The notes under the pieces are model-generated. The model saw only the letters and a program-made list of their open reading frames with translations, did no database searches and was not told the DNA's origin. Shown piece after piece: positions 20,746 through 30,792 of a stretch of DNA of 64,000 bases. The first letter of the stretch is position 1; each line of letters opens with the position of its first letter. A program made the translations under genes and the position numbers. The stretch spans positions 1,497,800-1,561,799 of the forward strand of contig JANAVB010006998.1 in assembly GCA_029216955.1 (NCBI GenBank). The letters are read 5' to 3'. Origin of the DNA: Iris pallida (taxonomy: Eukaryota > Streptophyta > Magnoliopsida > Asparagales > Iridaceae).

Positions 20746-23213
20746 CTCCAGAACATCGCCTGCATCCTCACCCCTCTCCGTAATAAGTAGCCTACGGGGT
20801 CCGACCGCCGCTCTCTTCACAGAAAAGGCTACTCCTCCGCCAGTAGACTCACGCCTGTCTCGCTTACGTGAGGGACTAGGCAAGACAGGCAGTAGTTCTA
20901 CCCGTACTACCTCCGGTATAGATGACAATTGGTCTATCGCCTCACCTAATACAACCGACGGTCGATCCGTCATCATCTCATCTGCCATGACGGGAGGCTG
21001 ACCCGCCGTTGCCTCGTCACCAGAAGAGAGAGAGTCCTCGTCATCCCGCTCGTTGTCTTCCTCAGTTGTGTCGAAGGACTCGGAATCGGGCATAGGAACT
21101 TTATTTGCCCCTTTCTTTTTTGCCCTCGACACGATAGCCTTCTCCGCCAGGCGAGTGCCCACGATGAAGCTAGTCCTCGGGTCAAAATCGAGGGGAGGAG
21201 GATTTGCCGTAACATGATATAAGGCCGCCATATGCAAGATTTCCCCTATCACGTTTGCGGCAGGAACCGAGAAGCTAGTTCGAGTATGACAAGTGTCATA
21301 GTAGCTCCATGCCCTAATACCATCGAAAATGCTACCTTCAAATCCCAGGTGGGAACTGGGACGCCCAAGGAATAGCTGACTATACCCAAATTGACGGGCA
21401 AACCTACTGGGCAAGTAGGGCTCTAAGTACACACTATTGCGATTGTGGTAAACGAAATGCGCCGAGCGAATGTTATGCAACCAGAAACGCATCTTTTCAG
21501 GTAAGAAATGAGGAGGTCCAACACGATCAACATGAACACTCCTCACTTCTTGGTCGGTGAAACGAGGAACGGACACGAAGAAATTATATCCGTCCACCCT
21601 CGCCAACATCCTCCGACACGCCGGCATGGTACTACATTCCCATGGCTGATGGTGATACCTGAAAAGAAAAGCGTCGTCATCCGTAACGCCATCTCCCGTC
21701 CCAGGCCTCATCAAAGACTGATAATGCAACAACAGCCATCCCAGCAAGTAATGATGAGGCAGTTCTATACGTTCAAAGTCCATTGCCACGTCACGAGCAA
21801 TGACCTTGGACGAGAAGGCACGGAGACCATGTTGAATATTGCACACCATAGCAGGATGAAGAGCCAGCCTGACCCCAAAGGCCAACTTCACGGCAGGGAG
21901 AATGAAGTGGCGACTGATCCTTTCGATAGAACCTGCCCCTCCTGAGACCACACAATTGAACAGCCACACCATTAAAAACCCCGCCAAGAGTGCCTTCTCT
22001 GACAGCAGCCGGGTACTATAATAAAAATAGCTGAAGGAGTCAATCTGGCTCCCAAATTTGTCACTTTTGGACTTCGACCTCCTAGCAGTCGACACCAGGT
22101 CCTCTACTTCCCTAGGAGTTTGACGATCCCGGGAAGTAACTCGGCCAGCAGCGCTGAATTTGAAAAGGTATGAGACCCAAGATTTGGTATGGGGAGCGTC
22201 CCCTTCCGAGCTGTCATTTTTCTGGATAGCCGTTCGGTGACAGGTGCTATGATGACACAGTAGTTCTTGATACACAGCGACGAAACCTGGGAATCGTCGG
22301 TCAAAATCATGGAATTCCTTATTCGTCAGAGTGTACGCTTCGAAGGGCTCGTCTCCCCATGGGAGCTTGGAGACAGCATACATCTCGTGAAGAGCGAGCC
22401 CCAATTCCCCTACAGGGGTGAAGAAAGTCCCTGTCCGATGATTGTACGTCTCCAGAAGGGCCATAAATAATGGCTTATTAACGGGCAACCCGTGGCTGGT
22501 ACCCCGGATAGCATCATAAAGATTGACTTCTCACAAAAATTCCCCGTAGTTCCGAAGAATCCACGAGGTCAGGTTAGCCTACGGGGGAATGGGGTGTAAC
22601 CAACTCGGCAGTACCAATCTGCCAACAGGATAGGACCCTTTGCGAGCAAGCTGGCTCAAGAAGGTGTCCTCCTGAGTAAATGAGATGTTAGGACCGGGTG
22701 TGTTAATGAAGGTACCCGGAACTAACCGCATTACGGATCGACTGGCTGGATCCTTGATCGCGTGCACTGACCCAGTAGTTTTGTTGTAACGGATGTTACC
22801 AACAAACGTCCCTGATCTAGTTGGAGTGAGGGTGTCCGGCATCTGCCTGTCCAAAACGATCATGTTGAACCACGCAAAAGGAAAATGGTGCTTCATAATG
22901 GGGATATGAATCGGCATCCCGTCCAAGTCAAAATCCTAACCCTCGGAAACATCCAGCACTCGGGAGTTTTCTATGATCAACGCATCCCCAAAGAGAAAGA
23001 CCGGTCTCAGATACTTCCCATCAGACTTCCCGGAGCTCATCATGTCACTAAAGAATTGGAAAGATTGAACCCTGATAGCATTTAGTAGCTCCAAAGGTTC
23101 GTTAACAAGGAGCTGCTCGGATACTTGATGAACTAAATCATCCCGACGCACGCCCAAGGCGAACTGACGCGAGCCAACCAGAAGTTCTTCCGCAGGATTT
23201 ACTGGCAGATTTA
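20746..23213 (-). pseudogene. Antisense gene of element B, exon 2 (plant-mobile-domain-like core)
   Basis: The exon is in one frame for about 822 codons, with stops at 22936, 22579 and 22531; the segment 20683-22488 is open. It has an acceptor TTTTTCTTCAG before 23213 and a donor GGAG/GTAAGG at 20746. Around 22330-22530 it reads YDAIRGTSHGLPVNKPLFMALLE, then FFTPVGELGLALHEMYAVSKLPW. This Leu-rich pattern around a V-G-E-L core followed by a Leu-Pro turn is that of the plant mobile domain (PMD, aminotransferase-like) in plant proteins and transposons. The tail near residues 420-560 is acidic and Ser-rich with a KRDRRE basic patch. PMD proteins such as Arabidopsis MAIN and MAIL1 act in the nucleus and affect transposon silencing; that is family knowledge. 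The role in this element is unknown. Confidence 0.6.
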
Positions 23214-23272
23214 CTGAAGAAAAACAAAAGAAACAAGTCAAAAAGATAGCTGAAACACAAACTACGTGATGC

Positions 23273-23645
23273 TTATGCGGCTTAGCGCAATATAGCCTCA
23301 TGCGGTTCAGTTTGAAAGAGTTCATACAGGCCAGCCTGAATGAGCTTATGCGGTTAGAAAGGAGCATATGCGGTTCAGTTCGGATAAGCCCATGCGGGTC
23401 AGTCCGAATGCGCTTATGCGGCTCGGTTCGAAAGGAGCATATGCGGTTCAGTTCGGATGAGCCTATACGGTTCAGTGCGTATGAGCTTATGCGGTTTAGT
23501 TCAAATGATCCTATGCGGTTCAGCCCAAAATAGGCTTATGCGGCTCAGTTTGAAAAAGCTCATACGATCCAGTCCAAATGAGCTTATGCGGCCCTGAGGA
23601 TGAAGTAGTTATGCGGCTGCAAACAACAACTTTCATACGGCTCAG
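23273..23645 (+). repeat. ATGCGGTTC word array in intron 1 of the antisense gene
   Basis: About sixteen copies of (T/C)ATGCGG(C/T)TCAG occur at a spacing of about 27-29 bases, with the intervening sequence TTCGGATGAGC also repeated. Read on the plus strand, they have the same orientation as in the LTR. Four further copies lie at 24218-24285. Confidence 0.85.
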
Positions 23646-23663
23646 ACCTAGGTCATATCCCAC

Positions 23664-23901
23664 GTGACTCGAACATGAGTCGGACACGCAGCATACTTGG
23701 CAATACAGGCTCGCGCATAAAATATGCGGCATAGCCGTGACAGTTTATGTTGATGGTCCTACCAGCAATAGGCGGGTAAACGTCAGGGTAAAAAATAGGC
23801 ATGTAAGCCGGCAGAGGAGCCGCCACGTTCGCCGCCGTCGATGAAGACGCGGCCTTCTTGCCCTTCGCAGCCACAGACGACGATGCGGCCTTCTTGCCCA
23901 T
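23664..23901 (-). pseudogene. Antisense gene of element B, exon 1
   Basis: The ATG at 23901 opens a frame beginning MGKKAASSSV with two Lys-Ala-Ser repeats, a possible basic nuclear-localisation tail, and then a block ending FES. The TATA box at 24028-24035 makes the earlier ATG at 24024 unlikely, since it would lie upstream of the start of transcription. The donor GTGGGA after 23664 leaves phase 1, and exon 2 starting at 23213 needs exactly that phase. The 450-base intron between them is filled with ATGCGGTTC words. Confidence 0.55.
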
Positions 23902-24027
23902 AGCAGCGGTAGTCTTCTTGGGAGCCTTTGGCAATCGTTGATGAGAGAAGACGAAGAGGAAGTCGGCAACAAGGAGTTCGGGCAAAGAGGAGAAGGTAAA
24001 GAAACCCTCAAAGAATAAAATCACTCC

Positions 24028-24035
24028 TATTTATA
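24028..24035 (-). promoter_or_regulatory. TATA box of the antisense gene, element B
   Basis: On the minus strand it reads CCTATAAATAGGAG, 127 bases before the ATG at 23901 and about 310 bases inside the 3' LTR boundary. Element A has a TATAAATA box in the matching place for its own antisense gene (34551). Confidence 0.6.
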
Positions 24036-24334
24036 GGCGAAGAAGGCCCGAAAAATCAAAACAAATGCCTCGATCCATGCGCCGCCTAAAAGAATAAAAG
24101 AATAACGCTTCGGTCAAAACAAAACTGACCCTTGGGATCCTCCCCCAAGAGGCGGCGAATCAAGGGCATTTAATACAGAAGATTTACACACATGGTTGGG
24201 ACACGTGGCAAAAAAGTCTATGCGGCCTAACAAGCTCATGCGGCCAGATAAATCCATGCGGCTGAATCATCTATGCGGTCAACAAAGGCCATGCTTCTTA
24301 TTCAAAGGATTTCAATTTTGCAAATTGAAAACTT

Positions 24335-24346
24335 TGAAGGGGGTCT
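24335..24346 (+). other. Polypurine tract of element B
   Basis: TGAAGGGGGTCT lies directly before the 3' LTR and would prime plus-strand DNA synthesis. A has the related ACTTTGAAGGCGTTCT on the minus strand at 34416-34431. Confidence 0.8.
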
Positions 24347-25918
24347 TGTAGAAGCATGGAAAATATTAGAATAATGATCTATACGGCTCAGAACAGAAGA
24401 ACCCCATGCGGCTCATACAGGAGTGGTCCCATGCGATTCAGAGAGACTCTTAGTCTCATGCGGCTCGGTGCAGGAGAGTCCATACGGCTTACATAGGGAC
24501 AGTCCTATGCGGTTCAAAGAGCTCCCTAGCCGCATGCTGTTCAGAAGTATATGCGGCTCACATACAACTAACAGAGATATACGGCTCGATCAACGCCTTG
24601 TGTCCCCATGGGACCCCTTCACACAGCTGGCCATCGAGCAGTAGCCCTATTTAATGCTCTGCCATGATTTAACAGCTGACGGCTCTGACATGAAGTGTCA
24701 TAATAGCCCTGTCATAATGACAGACTCTTTGGGAACAGGAGAAAATCTTCGACACGATCCGAGATTGCCACGTGGCAACTCCCATGCGGTTCACTTGAAG
24801 AATAGCCCCATACGGCTGGCAAAAATCATCTTTCTGCGGCTCACCAAGAAGCCATCCCATGCGGCTCGAGAGTACTACACCTATGCGGCTCACCAAGAAG
24901 TCATCCCATGCGGCTGGCAAGAATCATCTTCCTGCGGTTCACCAAGAAGTCATCCCATGCGGCTGGCAAGAATCATCTTCCTGCGGTTCACCAAGAAGCC
25001 ATCATATGCGGCTCGTGAGTACTATATCTATGCGGCCCACCAAGAAGCCATCCCATGCGGTTCGTGAGTACTATACTTATGCGGTTCACTGAGACGCTGT
25101 CTCATGCGGTTCATGGATATCATACGGTTCTGACAGGATCTACCATTAAGACACGTGGCATAGATTCAATGGCCCCCACGACTTAACAGCTGGTAGTAAG
25201 GATGATAATGGGATGCAGATCAATCAGAGATTTACCAGATTCCAATGACCATATTTTACGTTATCCTCATAATTAATGAGATCAGGTCATATCATTCCTG
25301 ATCAAGCTAATAGGATACGTGATGAGAGATCCAAGCTTGACACAGCCAATCATGAAGATTTAAAGCAATCAGCATTAATTATTCACAGGATTCAATACTA
25401 TCCCAATTTATGTTCCAGATCCTTCACACCCAAAACGAATGGTCCAGATTGATTATACATCAGGCCGCCGCCACTTTGAGAATGGGTAATCATCTAAACC
25501 CTAATGATACCCCCACTATTATAAATAGCAAGGTGCCATTCCCTTGTAAGATATACACGACCAGAAGGAGAGAGACAAAAAGAGCTCTCCCTAATAATCA
25601 GAGAGAAAATACACAGGGAAAAAGAGAAGTCAGAAGAGCAACCCGAGGAGAGCAAGAAGAGCATTTCTTCATCAACGCCAACCATCTCTTCACAGGAGCC
25701 AAGGCTGCATACCGATCGTCCAAGGAGTAAGGCAGGGCTGTCGTCGCCTTCCCGAGCCTCTATCGTCACCTCCTAGAATCTAAAATAAACAATTGTACTT
25801 AGATTGCTGTACCTAGGTTTTCGTCCCTAGGCTTTCTTTGTACAAGCGAGTTTGTAACGTGATGTAAAAGTCCGGTCCTCCGATAATTATTCTGTTCTTT
25901 TATTTTTCATGGCAAACA
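24347..25918 (+). repeat. Element B 3' LTR
   Basis: It matches the 5' LTR from TGTAGAAGCATGG to CATGGCAAACA. It has the same word array at about 24391-25135 and a TATA box at 25520-25527. The end may lie at 25915-25918, because the flank acagg overlaps the last bases. Confidence 0.92.
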
Positions 25919-26870
25919 GGAGGGGTCCTTATCGAAAGCGACCTCTGCAGCAACTACTCTGTCCTCTGCAGTTTTAACCGATTGGAAGATGTCCCCGAAA
26001 GTGTTATGACTCTAAGAGGATAACGCCCTTCTAGTAGCAGAAAGCCGCAAGCCCAATTTAGTAATTGGGTTGTGGTGATGAACAGAAGTCCAAGCCTGAT
26101 CAACAGTATGAAAGAATGAAGGATGAGCTGGCCAGAAAGACAAGAAGCGAAATGGCTTCTTAGGAACCGCAGATCGAGCACGAAACTTAACGAGATTGGA
26201 GCATGGTCCAATTCTGTATGATTCAGATGGTCACACATCGTGAGAGGAGCCCAGTCCCACCAAATTTTATCCATGAGCAAACGATCAAGCCTGGAGCCCT
26301 GACGATCAGGCCCGACGTCAGTCTTAACCCATGTGAAACAACTGCCAGTGAAAGAGGCCTCCGAGACACCCGCAGCTAGCTGAAAATCTTTGAAGTCCCT
26401 TATCGAAGCCTCGTTGGGTGGAAGACCACCAAACTTCTCCTCAGATCTGGAAATTGTATTGAAATCACCTCAAATCAGCCAAGGCCCTGAAAAAAGATTC
26501 TAAAGTTGCAGCAAAGAATCCCAAAGCAAGCGCTATCCTTCTTAGTGTTGCTACCATGCACAGCAGATATCAGAGAGGTAGCAGAAAGTAGGGGATGAGA
26601 GAAAAATACTGATAAAGAATGATCCGATGAGGCTGCATTGGAGATCTGACCATCCTTGTTACAGAAGATCCATATATTTCCTTTGTCATTAGATATGGCT
26701 ATTTGAAAACCTAGCTTGACCTGATAATGATGAAGTTGAACAGGAGAGACTTTCGGCTCGATAACAACTAAGAGTGGAACTTTATGAATGCGGCTAAGGA
26801 TTTTAATTCTCTTAAGAGTCATAGGATTAGCAATACCCCGAACATTCCAAAAAAGGATGTCAAATATTAG
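25919..26870 (-). pseudogene. LINE-1 ORF2, endonuclease domain (broken)
   Basis: The segment opens with the endonuclease start ILFWNVRGIANP near 26858 and VVIEPKVS near 26765, typical of AP-like endonucleases of plant L1 elements. Reading breaks after 26475. In the next frame the catalytic-region words GSRLDRLLMDKIWWD (near 26295-26270) and LNHTELDHAPI (near 26220) are recognisable. The last coding bases at 25919 continue in frame at 9326. The enzyme would nick target DNA. At least two frameshifts and several stops inactivate it. Confidence 0.85.
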
Positions 26871-28301
26871 AGGAGGAGAAGGCGGAGGGGTTTTGAGTGA
26901 GCTTAGCTGCAGATCGAAGGACTCTAGAAGACGGCGACGGCTGCACCTTCTTCGGGCCGCCAACAGGGTTCGCAGGTGGACCCGAACGGGCCTCTTCTTC
27001 CTCGACCTGTTGAGCCCATGACAAGGCAGGGTCGAGTTCTCCTTCTTCGAGCTGGTCATCAAGAGGAACGTCAGGAACGAAAGTTGGAGTAGGAGGAATG
27101 GGGGCAACAGGAGGAGCCTCCGATGCATGAGAGACGACGAAGTTGATGAGAATAGTCACGTCGGTAATATCTGCAGGGGCCTTAGACAGTTCGACGTGAT
27201 TGTCGCAGCCGTCACCATGAAGTGGAAGTAATGGTTCAGCATCGGGATTGGCTAGGGCCTGGCTATCTGTTGTGTGAGATGGCAGTTCAGGATTGGTTGG
27301 TTCCTGGGGAGCTGTGGAGAGAATCACGTGTTGGGGGTTCATAATTAATGCAGCATCGGGATCCGCCGATTGTTCATTCATTGGGGTAGAGTTTTGTCAT
27401 TAATAGGACCTCCTTCTACAGGAGCTTGAATTGAACATTCACCAGTTGCCAATGTAGTCTGCACTTGCGGATTGGGTGCACGCGTGTGGAGCAGAGAGGG
27501 TTCCTTCATAGGTTGCTTCTCTTTCTATAAGACTTTGCATAAACTGCGATTATGCCCTTGATGTTTACAAAAAGAACAGTACATGGGAGAAGATTCGTAT
27601 TCCACTTTTTGAGATATTTTCCTACCATTGGAAAGCTGAATAGCAAGAATAGGAGGAGGGGTTTTACTGGCGTCAAGTTCAACAAGGACACGAGCCACGC
27701 TTGGACGTGTCAAATCTTCAGTTGCGCGATCAATACGCAGAGGGTTTCCGATGCCCATGGCAAGGAAGAATAATGCATTCTTATTGAAGAATTGGATAGG
27801 AAGTCCTGGAAGAGAGACCCATACCGGAGCGAGGGGGGACGCCTCTGTCAGAGAAAAATCTGAATGCCATCTGAACAACCGTATAGGGGCCCTAGTGATG
27901 AACCAGAGATCCTTCGATCGGAGACGAAGGAAATCCGCCTCCTCCTGAGGACGGATGTGAATGTGCTTTGGATCTATGGACCCAACTTGGACAGGACCAG
28001 CAAACTTGAAGTTGAGGAAAGCCTTCCTGATCACGTCCATGGAAGGACGTGAGTGGAAAAACTTGCCGATCAGATCGAAACGGAATAGGTCCGCAAGAAT
28101 TGTTTCCTCCTCCTCAGAGAAGGAGATCACAGGGATCCCTCGTGAGAACGACGGGGCTCGGATCGGGATTGAGGGTGTAGGCAAAGGACGGGCCCCTGCC
28201 ACCGCCTCGGCGAACGTCTTAGCCATGAAGCCGATGGAGCGGGTGTCTCCCCAGGCGAGGGATGCCGGCCCGGCCAGAGGCCAAGCCGGAGTCGTGGACA
28301 A
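26860..28301 (-). pseudogene. LINE-1 ORF1, DUF4283 and CCHC knuckle (one frameshift)
   Basis: The ATG at 28301 opens a 258-residue segment. It shows the DUF4283 region (residues about 50-190, with FLNFKFAGPVQVGSI and PVWVSLPGLPIQFFN) and a zinc knuckle CSFCKHQGHNRSLC near its end (C-x2-C-x4-H-x4-C). A TAA after KVL at 27525 and a frame change lead to 27381-26860, a Pro-rich acidic tail ending at SNI. Its stop overlaps the start of the endonuclease by a few bases. The protein would bind the LINE RNA. Confidence 0.85.
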
Positions 28302-28341
28302 AGAAGAGAGCGGCTAGGGTTTAGGCGATCGCCAGAGCGCA

Positions 28342-29281
<940 letters not shown>

Positions 29282-30706
29282 TCGAACCACTGCTTTTATT
29301 CAATCATCAAAAAATTATAGGAGATGCTTGATCTAATTACATGGCTGCTGAAAAAGGATGGACAAATTTCAGATGATTGCATCTTTGAAGAGCTTTCAAA
29401 GTTTGGCGCCGAATTTCCCTAACTAATTGATCTCCCGAATACTTGTAAGACTCGTATCTCCATTTGTTCCTGTTTTTCCAAATAACCCAGCAAGCTGCAG
29501 CAACTACAATTTCACGTAAATGAATCAATGGCCTACACCACCATCGCTTTAATCTTTGAATTAAATCACTTGTACTGCGGATATGGAAGTATTGTTGTAA
29601 TTGTTGCCATACATCCTTTGCTAGATCTCCTTCGTGAAAGACATGTCTAATAGATTCCTGTTGAGGTTGAACACAACAATGGCATTGAGAGGCGAGTTGA
29701 TATCCAAGCTTTTGGACACTATCATCCGTCGGAAGGCGATCATGCAAAATTCTCCATTCTAGAACAGACCATTTGATAGGAATACACGAATTCCAAATGT
29801 GGCAGAAGTTCGTATCACGTGGGGAAGGAACTCTATTATGACGCCAAGCCGAGGCCAAGGTGAACACCCCCGATTGCGAAGGAGACCAAGACCAAGGCTG
29901 TTGGTTCAAAGGATTAGAAACAATCAGGTGATTTGATATATCTCTCCCATGAATAATCCTTTTCCAGATTTGAGAAGCATTTGAATTTATGCGAACCTCG
30001 TCAATGTCAGTGTACTTACAATAACGGTTCTTGAGAAAAGATGACCAGAGCCCATCTTTTGTCTTAACTTTCCACCAGAGTTTAGTAGAAAAAGAATTGA
30101 TAACCTCTTCTAGACTTCGAAGTCCAAGCCCCTTCTCGTCTGTAGGTCTAGCCATTGATGACCAGCTTAACCACGAGTGTTTAAACTGACCCTCCTTCGA
30201 ACCCCAAAAAAATTTGAGAACATTGTTTCAAGTTGAGTAATAACCGCCGTAGGTGGGCTGCAGGCCGCAAGAGTATACATCGGTATAGATGTTAAAACTG
30301 ATTTGAGAAGAATCAATTTACCTCCATAGGATAGAAGTCTCTGCTGCCATCCATCAATACGAGCTCTAATTTTAGCAATTAGCTCTTCGAACATGCCCAC
30401 ATTCTTTCTTCCTGACATTAGAGGGCAGCCTAGATAGGAAAAAGGGGGATTTGATGATCTAAAACCTGTGATCTCCTTCAGCTCCTCCTCTCAATCTGCT
30501 GGGAATGATGGATGAACATAAATGGACGATTTCCGTCTATTGATAAGTTGTCCAGATGCAGCTTCATATCTGGTGAGAACCGATCGCAAAGCTCTTACAG
30601 AGGAGACATCCCCAGCTGAGAAAATCAACACATCATCTGTATAGGCAAGATGGGTTACCGCAGGACAGCCGCTCGGGGAATAGAAATGATTAAAAGCAGG
30701 AATATA
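29282..30706 (-). mobile_element. LINE-2, 5'-truncated L1-type LINE
   Basis: Only the end of RT, the zf-RVT region and the 3' end remain. It is related to LINE-1 but clearly a different copy (CWVIWKNRNKWRY versus CWVLWKNHNKWRY). The truncation falls inside RT and runs straight into a TA array at 30707. The words ATATAAGTATGTATATAT occur on both sides of the LINE (near 29217 and at 30704), as would a target duplication within a pre-existing TA array. Confidence 0.85.
29337..30703 (-). pseudogene. LINE-2 ORF2, C-terminal part (broken)
   Basis: It starts near SPSGCPAVTHLAYTDD, the RT active-site motif with the second residue Thr instead of the Ala in LINE-1. It continues through GQLINRRKS, YLGCPLMSGRKN, GWQQRLLSYGGKLILLKSVL, and the downstream KGLGLRSLEEV and KLWWKV motifs to the zinc-like cluster LASQCHCC. 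It ends PFSAAM at 29337. One in-frame stop lies at 30491 and one frame change near 30180. Plant L1 RTs normally read YADD here. Confidence 0.85.
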
Positions 30707-30710
30707 TAAG

Positions 30711-30784
<74 letters not shown>
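30707..30784. repeat. TA array at the truncated end of LINE-2
   Basis: About 75 bases of pure TA follow AAGTATG. Together with 28343-29281 it brackets LINE-2. Confidence 0.9.

Positions 30785-30792
<8 letters not shown>

Larger units (their letters stand above)
9327..25918 (+). mobile_element. Tat-lineage Ty3/gypsy retrotransposon, element B (complete ends)
   Basis: Two LTRs (9327-10899 and 24347 to about 25918) flank an interior with PBS, leader-gag frame, RT, RNase H, a second RNase H, integrase, a non-coding repeat region, an antisense gene, and a polypurine tract. The second RNase H places it in Tat. The site flanks read gcagg on the left and acagg on the right, so a 4-5 base target duplication with at most one change is visible; the exact last LTR base is uncertain by about three. 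By eye roughly one base in twenty differs over the first 260 bases of the two LTRs, mostly transitions. The element is not autonomous: no protease is seen, RNase H has a deletion, and gag and pol contain stops and frameshifts. Confidence 0.92.
25919..28341 (-). mobile_element. LINE-1, 5' half (ORF1 and endonuclease)
   Basis: This is the upstream half of the LINE at 6879-9326, on the minus strand and separated from it by element B. The 5' end lies near 28341, at the edge of a TA array. It contains a gag-like ORF1 and the AP-like endonuclease of ORF2. Confidence 0.9.
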
